DNA of 64,000 nucleotides from Nigrospora sphaerica. Taxonomy: Eukaryota > Ascomycota > Sordariomycetes > Amphisphaeriales > Apiosporaceae. Each line of letters starts with the position of its first letter. The first letter of the stretch is position 1. The notes under the pieces are model-generated. The model searched no databases. It was not told where the DNA came from and was given only the letters and a program-made list of their open reading frames with translations. The position numbers and the translations under genes are program-made. Location: positions 806,001-870,000 of the forward strand of contig JAGVVL010000001.1 of NCBI GenBank assembly GCA_018287875.1, written 5' to 3'. Of this stretch, positions 58,431-64,000 are shown piece after piece.

Positions 58431-59243
58431 TTACGCCGGCCGCCGCTTGACGAACTCCATGAGGTCGTCGCGGGTGGCGACGCCGAGGACGAAGCGGCGG
58501 TCCTCGTCGGTGACGACGGCGAACTCGTGCTTCTGGCCGGTGGCGCTCGTGTCCTCGAAGAAGGCCTCGAGCTCCTCGAGGGGGGTGGCCATGGTGATAA
58601 GGCGGTAGGCGCGGCCTTTGCGCTGGAAGCGGGCCATGGCGCGGCCGACGGGGTCTTCGGGGGCGACGCGGCCGGCGTCGAGCTGCGCCTGCAGCGCCGG
58701 GATGGACACGTAGCCGAGCAGCGCGCGCGTATCTCCGTCCACGACCGTCAGGTGCGTGTAGTCGCGCTCGTACGCCGACACGAGCGCCAGCGACACCGGG
58801 TCCGACGGGTTCAGCGAGAGCGCCGCCGGCGGCTCAAGGTCCTGCACCGTGGCCTGCATGAAGGAAGGCGGGCCGAGGGCGCGCCCCAAGAGTTAGTCGG
58901 CGATGCACCCTGGGAGGGTCGGGGGGCAGGGGGGGGGGGAGAAGATACGGTGCTGGGGAAGGGAGGGATGAAGGGCAAGGGAGGGCAAGAAAGCCCATGT
59001 CTTTCCAAGGCGAGTACCACTAGGGACATCTGCTTAGGCAGGCAGCTAGACACGGCGGGGCGGGAGGGAAGAGGACGCGGGGACGAGGAGACGACCGGCT
59101 AGGCGGATCGGGGACGGAAGGAAACTACTTACGCCTCGGTACCGGTTGGACCACTTGGAAACGAAGGGCTGACCGCCGGGCGTGGTGCTGGCCGAGAGAG
59201 GCGAGGGCCCGACGTGGGGTACTTGGGCCGCGATGGGCGACAT
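58431..59243 (-). CDS. CBS-domain protein
   Basis: Predicted 177 aa protein made almost entirely of a CBS domain pair (Bateman module), which usually binds adenine nucleotides and acts as an energy-sensing regulatory subunit. The partner is unknown. Model on the minus strand: exons 59133-59243 and 58431-58853, with a 279 nt intron (GTAAGT ... ATGCAG) joining SKWSNRYRG to ATVQDLEPPAALSLNP in phase 0. CBS1 spans about aa 38-100 (DPVSLALVSAYERDYTHLTV, then ALLGYVSIPALQAQL). CBS2 spans about aa 108-177 (AYRLITMATPLEELEAFFED, then HEFAVVTDEDRRFVLGVATR, DDLMEFVKR). No kinase or transporter domain is attached. The short N-terminus is Ser/Pro-rich. The start is the first ATG of the frame. It is divergent from the PIC2-like gene. 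Confidence 0.87.
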
Positions 59244-60452
59244 GGTGGGTTACTGCTTGCTTTGCTACTGCTGTGGCTTCGGAGAGGACAGGTGGTGATG
59301 AAAGAGATGTCGGAGTTGACGCTGAATGGATCCCGGTCGCGGCTCAAGAAAGAATACGTGCGGCCGAGGGGTCTCGGGAGCCCCGCGTTGAGCTTTGTTT
59401 TCTAGGCACCTTGGCGGCCGGCCTGCGCTGCTTCGAGAACATTACCACAGTAATCAAAGAGTGGGCCTGAGAGTGGGGTCGGACTGCGACGGGGCAATTG
59501 ACCAATGCATCCACCATAGTCACCCGTGGTTACTCCATTTGTGTGGTGATACACACCATTTAGACCGGTTATCATGCGACATCACATGGCAATTTGCTAC
59601 TGCTAACGCCTACCACTGATTACGCCTTAGCTATCCGGATAGATTATAACCATGCTTGATGATCAATCCAAATGGGAGGATGGGATGCAACTACAAAGGT
59701 ATATGACGGGACTGGTGCACCTAAAACCTCACAATCCTCTAACAAAAGTGTATAAGCGGAACTACCATACAAGATAGTATGAACTGACAGCAACATCACT
59801 GGAGACTAATCGGGGGCAGTCACACAGGCGGCATTCCGCGTTTCAATCAGTGCCATGGAACGGACCGAAGGACCCGGAACCAGGGGGGGGGGGAGGAAGG
59901 GGTTGGAGGCGCGAACGCGAAGCCTTTGATTGAGATGATGAGTGAGACGGACCAATAGGTTGCCGCGTGCGGCCCTAAGGGGCCTTATCCCCGCGCCATA
60001 ATCTCTCACCTTCGCCGTCTTCCCATTCCTCCTACTTCATTGGTTTTTAGGAATAGCACGTCTGTCTGACCGGATGCTGTGACTTGCTTCTGATCTGGCG
60101 CAAACCACTTGTCCCGAAAGTCCCCTTTGCCAAAAATCGACCTATACCACCGCAACATAAAACAGCTGGGAAGCATCTTGCACTTTGCCAGCTGTTCCGC
60201 CTTGGTGTTCGCGCATTTGGAGTTTCGCTGACGTAGGTACGTTGTGCCCCCGCTCCCACCTTCGCTGGGGTATGACCGGCCTGCCCGATTCTTCTCCAGC
60301 GTGGCTTCAAAGCGACCCTGTGTTGGCCATCGCTGCCGGCCTGGGCTCCCAAGCGCCGGCCAGACCCCGAAGTTCGGAAGAAGACCCGTACGCTAACTCG
60401 GGCTTCTGGCAGAACCCATTAGCCTGGCCCGGCCTCCTACTTCCACGTCAGG
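59244..60452. other. Divergent promoter region CBS/PIC2
   Basis: 1.2 kb between divergent starts. The part near 59,480-59,800 is more A/T-rich than the surroundings. A TAGGTACG element lies near 60234. No gene is supported. Confidence 0.55.
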
Positions 60453-62163
60453 ATGTCGTCCCTCTTCCCCAGCCTGCCGAACCTGCGGCAGGGTTTCGGC
60501 GCCCGCCCGGGCGACGCGCCTGCGACCCCGTACCAGGCCCGCCCGGAGCGCTACCCCGCCTACTCGGTCGTCGACGATGCCAAGAGCAAAGCCCAGAAGC
60601 TCAGTGCCGAGGCCCAGGCCGAGTTCGATAAGGCGAGCTCCGCCGCCCGCGCCAAGACCGGCCATATCGAACTGTTTTCGCCCCAGTACTACGCCGCTTG
60701 CACCTTTGGCGGCCTTCTCGCCTGTGTGAGCTGCACACGCCCATCTGCTGTATCGGCGTCGTGGCTAATGCTGGAAGCATAGGGGCTGACGCACACGGCT
60801 GTCACGCCGCTGGACCTGGTGAAATGTCGTCGCCAAGTCGACTCCAAGCTCTATAAGGGCAACTTCCAGGCGGTAAGAATCAATCCCCCCTTTCACGATG
60901 GCCGTACGAGGTAGATACGCCATCTGTGTCCTTTCCTCGACGTAAAAGTTATTCCGGTCCCGTCCTTTACTCCGCCCGCATCAAACTGACCATCGCCCCC
61001 TTTTTTCCTCGGCAGTGGAACCTCATCTTCCGGAAAGAAGGACTTCGCGGCATCTTCACGGGTTGGAGCCCAACCTTCCTCGGGTACTCGGCCCAGGGTG
61101 CCTTCAAGTACGGGTGGTACGAGTACTTCAAGAAGACGTACTCGGACCTGGCCGGGCCGGAGAACGCCCAGCGCTACAAGACGGCCCTGTACCTGTCAGC
61201 CTCGGCCTCGGCCGAGTTCCTGGCCGACATCGCCCTCTGTCCCTTCGAGTCGGTCAAGGTTCGTATGCAGACCACCATCCCGCCGCCCTACACAGGTACT
61301 TTCGACGGCATCTCCAAGATCACGGCCGCAGAAGGCTTCGGGGGCTTGTACAAGGGTCTGTATCCGCTTTGGGGCCGGCAGATTCCTTACACCATGATGA
61401 AGGTAGGCAAGCCTTTGCAATATCCACCACACGAAAACCCTCCGTATTATCCCAGTGCTTCCCAAAGCCCGATGCAAGAGAGAAGACAGAAGAGACAACC
61501 CCCCCCCAAAAAAAAAAAAAAAGAGTGCTGATCCCTGAGCCAACCTCGTTCGGCGCCCCCTTTTTGTAGTTCGCCTCCTTCGAGACCATCGTCGAAATGA
61601 TCTACGCGCGGCTTCCCGGCCCGAAGAGCGACTACGGCAAGGCGGCGCAGACGGGCGTCTCCTTCACGGCCGGCTACCTGGCCGGCATCCTCTGCGCCAT
61701 CGTGTCGCACCCGGCCGACGTGCTCGTCAGCAAGCTTAACGCGAACCGCGCGCCTGGTGAGGGCTTCGGCACCGCCGTCGCCCGCAACTACCGCGAGATT
61801 GGCTTCGGCGGCCTGTGGAACGGTCTGCCCGTGCGTATCGTCATGATCGGGACCCTGACGGGTTTGCAGTGGATGATCTACGTAAGTAGACTAACCCTCC
61901 CTTCTCTCTTCCCACTCCCCTCCTCTCTGGTTCCCTTCCCTTTGTTCGCCCCGTAGCAAAAGTGGTAGATGACGGCGTCTACGCTCTTCTTTGTCGGACC
62001 TGGCCGAAAGTCCATGATCCCTCCTGGCCGACTACGCGGCTGGCTCGAACGTCGTCCCGCCGAAGCAACAGATCAACTGACGTGGTGCCCGGCACAGGAC
62101 TATTTCAAGATCTTCATGGGCTTCCCAACGACGGGTGGAGCGGCGCCCCCTGAGAAGAAGTGA
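60453..62163 (+). CDS. PIC2: Mitochondrial phosphate/copper carrier, Pic2-like
   Basis: Predicted 375 aa mitochondrial carrier family protein of the inner membrane, importing phosphate and, for yeast Pic2, also copper. Model: exons 60453-60725, 60783-60872, 61016-61402, 61570-61881 and 62098-62163; introns are 57, 143, 167 and 216 nt and all lie in phase 0. Three carrier repeats carry PxDxxK-type signatures: [24 protein letters not shown] and [11 protein letters not shown]. Further landmarks are [73 protein letters not shown] and the C-terminal [17 protein letters not shown]. The cysteine-containing LVKC fits Pic2. About 70 residues precede the first repeat, an extension longer than in yeast Pic2. 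Intron 3 contains a C9A15 double homopolymer. Confidence 0.95.
61499..61522. repeat. C9-A15 double homopolymer in intron
   Basis: Nine C followed by fifteen A inside intron 3 of the PIC2-like gene, upstream of its TTTTTGTAG acceptor. Confidence 0.85.
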
Positions 62164-63381
62164 CGAGGAGGAGGAGGATAGGGGTGGGAGGGCGGAGGGC
62201 ACGGTATCCGACCAGGACGGCTACCGCTCGGCTTGGGTGGAGGTGCGGATTGTGGGTGAAGAAAGGAGCAACGGCGCGGGCGACGAGGATCCCATGCTTC
62301 TGGGCCGAATGGTGGGTGGTTGTGTATATCTTCGACTGTTTTGGGGGCAGGATCAAGTTCGTCCCAGGGAAAACGGGGACCAGATTGCGCAAAGTAAACT
62401 CCTCCCCCCCTTTCCCCCCCTTAATGGGTACCAACCAATCCAACCTAGAGGTGTGACCTTGCACTCCTTCGTACCGACACCGGTAGCAGGAGGGCATCTT
62501 TCATGAAAAGAACCCTTCTATGTGCGGTTCCTCGTCAACACAGGCCGAATCGTCTTTGAACCCTCGTGCCTGACAGACCGGGTACGCATGGCACATTCCA
62601 CCTTCGCCATGCCCATCATGCCAGGTCGTCGGCACGGTTCCGACCGCCTTGGAAGGCCTGCCCATTTATCATGCCATCTGGAGGAGTCCCGCGCGGCAGT
62701 AGGGTTCTTTTTTGTCTTGATCAGTCCTTATGATTTCCCCCGGGTGATGGAACCGATCTTGGGCCGCGAGATTGGGCGGCAGCGTGCCCAACACCCGAGG
62801 TTGCGTCTGTGTGTATAGTTGCGGGAAACCCGGGTTCTTGGCTACGTTGACGGCATATACTTCTCACGCTAGTCACTCAAGTATCCGAGAGCCAAGCGGC
62901 TAAACAACAGGCCGGGGTGCGGCGATCGACAACTTACTAATATGTTTCTGTCCCGAGGTCATACTGTATGACATCGCTGTCGCGGCTAAGCATGCGGAAA
63001 GAGGCCAACCGTCGTCTTTTTTTGTGTGTACCATCCAATATCCAATAGGCAGAATGCACAACCAAAAGCGCTACCGCTCGATATTGGCGCGTCGAAAGCA
63101 AATGATATCTTATTCGTACAAGTACCCCGCCATCCCCGTCTGCGACGCGCGGTCCCCCTGTACCTGGACCAGGTCGGTCGCATGCAGCCTAACCCGCCTC
63201 TGGTGACCATGTCTCTCATTAGGTCCACCAGGCCCTGGGAGCCCGGTAAGCGGCGCGTCGCCGGACGAGTTCGTCCGTCGTGGTGATCGTCTGCGCCACG
63301 TGCGAACGAATCCGAGGCGCCGTATCTTCCTTCGTCCGGCCGTAGCATCATGAACGACAGCGCAGGTCAAGGCGGGCCGGT
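62164..63381. other. Intergenic region between convergent genes
   Basis: 1.2 kb holding the 3' flanks of the PIC2-like gene (+) and the SDR gene (-). Short overlapping frames only; no gene is supported. Confidence 0.6.
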
Positions 63382-64000
63382 TCAGGGCCACCATTTCATG
63401 CGCTTGTAGCTGTCGATAACTTCCTCCAGAAGCTCCTTGGTGATGGTGGGCTTCTGGTACTCGAAGCCGACCACCTTTTCTAACCGCGAACCGTCCATGC
63501 TGAGATCTGTGTCCTTCAGCAACTCCTTCTCCATGAAGGGCGTCAGGGGGCCTGGCCGCGTGATGCCGGCCTCGGCCAGGAGGTCGGCCCACGGCCCCAA
63601 TAGCTCGTCATTGACGTCGTCGACAACGCTGTCCATGTTGAGACGAGCGAATGTGCTGATAAGCTGGCCCTGAAAGCCAGTCTGGATGTTGAACATCTCG
63701 CCGATCAGGTTGGCGATGGTGCCCTGGCAGGTGGCGCCCTTGTCGACGACGTTGAACGTCGGGGTCGGGCCCATCTCCTTTTCGTCCCAGTTGGCCTTGC
63801 CGGCGTGGTACCACTTGGCGGTTTCCCACAGCGCCCGCGCCACGTCGTCGATATGTGCCGTGTTCGTCCGGAGGTCTTTGGTCCATAGCCACTTCATCTC
63901 TTCGTTTAGGTGCTGGTAGACGCGGGCCATGCACAGGGCCGTGGCCACCCATTGCGAGGCGTAGGGGCCGTAAACGTGGGCGAGGCGCACAATGACCAGG
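63382..64000 (-). CDS. Extended SDR (NAD-dependent epimerase/3beta-HSD-like), 3' part
   Basis: C-terminal about 206 residues of an extended short-chain dehydrogenase/reductase. The gene starts beyond the right edge of the window, so the N-terminal Rossmann nucleotide-binding motif and catalytic YxxxK are not visible. The visible part starts LVIVRLAHVYGPYASQWVAT, the family's post-catalytic VYGP motif. It continues with RTNTAHIDDVARALWETAKW, a typical substrate-side segment, then FNVVDKGATCQGTIANLIGE and a C-terminal LEKVVGFEYQKPTITKELLE, ending KRMKWWP. Resemblance is to fungal NAD-dependent epimerase/dehydratase proteins; the substrate is unknown. It has no visible intron in this part and converges with the PIC2-like gene. 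Confidence 0.85.
   Translation of the reverse strand, partial: LVIVRLAHVYGPYASQWVATALCMARVYQHLNEEMKWLWTKDLRTNTAHIDDVARALWETAKWYHAGKANWDEKEMGPTPTFNVVDKGATCQGTIANLIGEMFNIQTGFQGQLISTFARLNMDSVVDDVNDELLGPWADLLAEAGITRPGPLTPFMEKELLKDTDLSMDGSRLEKVVGFEYQKPTITKELLEEVIDSYKRMKWWP

Overview
The window is nuclear DNA from a filamentous ascomycete (Pezizomycotina, most likely a Sordariomycete). The evidence is short GT-AG introns of about 50-300 nt with CTAAC/CTGAC-like branch points, GC-rich third codon positions, pyrimidine-rich leaders, an intron-containing eukaryotic tRNA, and typical fungal gene families (DUF2406, CYP52-like P450, a VMA21 and a NAB2 with fungal architecture). I see no bacterial operons, CRISPR arrays, prophage or intact transposase. 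The genus cannot be fixed from the sequence alone.

Layout: positions 1-8089 hold no gene I can support. Next come a DUF2406 protein (8090-9654, +), the V-ATPase assembly factor VMA21 (10809-11387, -) and, divergent from it, the FUN30-type SNF2 remodeler (12452-15963, +). An aldo/keto reductase (16585-17796, +) and an intron-containing tRNA-Ile(AAU) (18240-18336, +) follow. A short degenerate tandem array lies at 18869-19104. A divergent pair, a TIM-barrel enzyme (19752-20664, -) and a UPF0261 protein (21333-22963, +), corresponds to the two halves of the Tm-1 family. HEM14 (23378-25545, -) and NAB2 (26342-27904, -) lie in tandem. After a 3.3 kb gap come a secreted GH20 beta-N-acetylhexosaminidase (31249-33142, +) and a CYP52-like P450 (36075-37866, +). 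A SCOC/Slo1-type coiled-coil gene (41447-41957, -) borders a stretch of about 12.4 kb (41958-54356) without a supportable gene. The right end carries an uncharacterised ORF (54357-54884, -), a conserved fungal protein of unknown function (56815-57747, +), a CBS-domain protein (58431-59243, -), a PIC2-type mitochondrial phosphate/copper carrier (60453-62163, +) and the 3' part of an extended short-chain dehydrogenase (63382-64000, -).

The genes are mostly unrelated housekeeping functions: vacuolar acidification, chromatin, heme synthesis, mRNA export, and mitochondrial transport. There is no sign of a secondary-metabolite cluster. The only pair with an obvious functional link is the divergent TIM-barrel/UPF0261 pair, which sit within 668 bp of each other and are fused in one polypeptide in plants. 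All gene models were built by eye by joining exons at splice sites that keep the frame. Coordinates are exact for the model given, but no transcript data were available.
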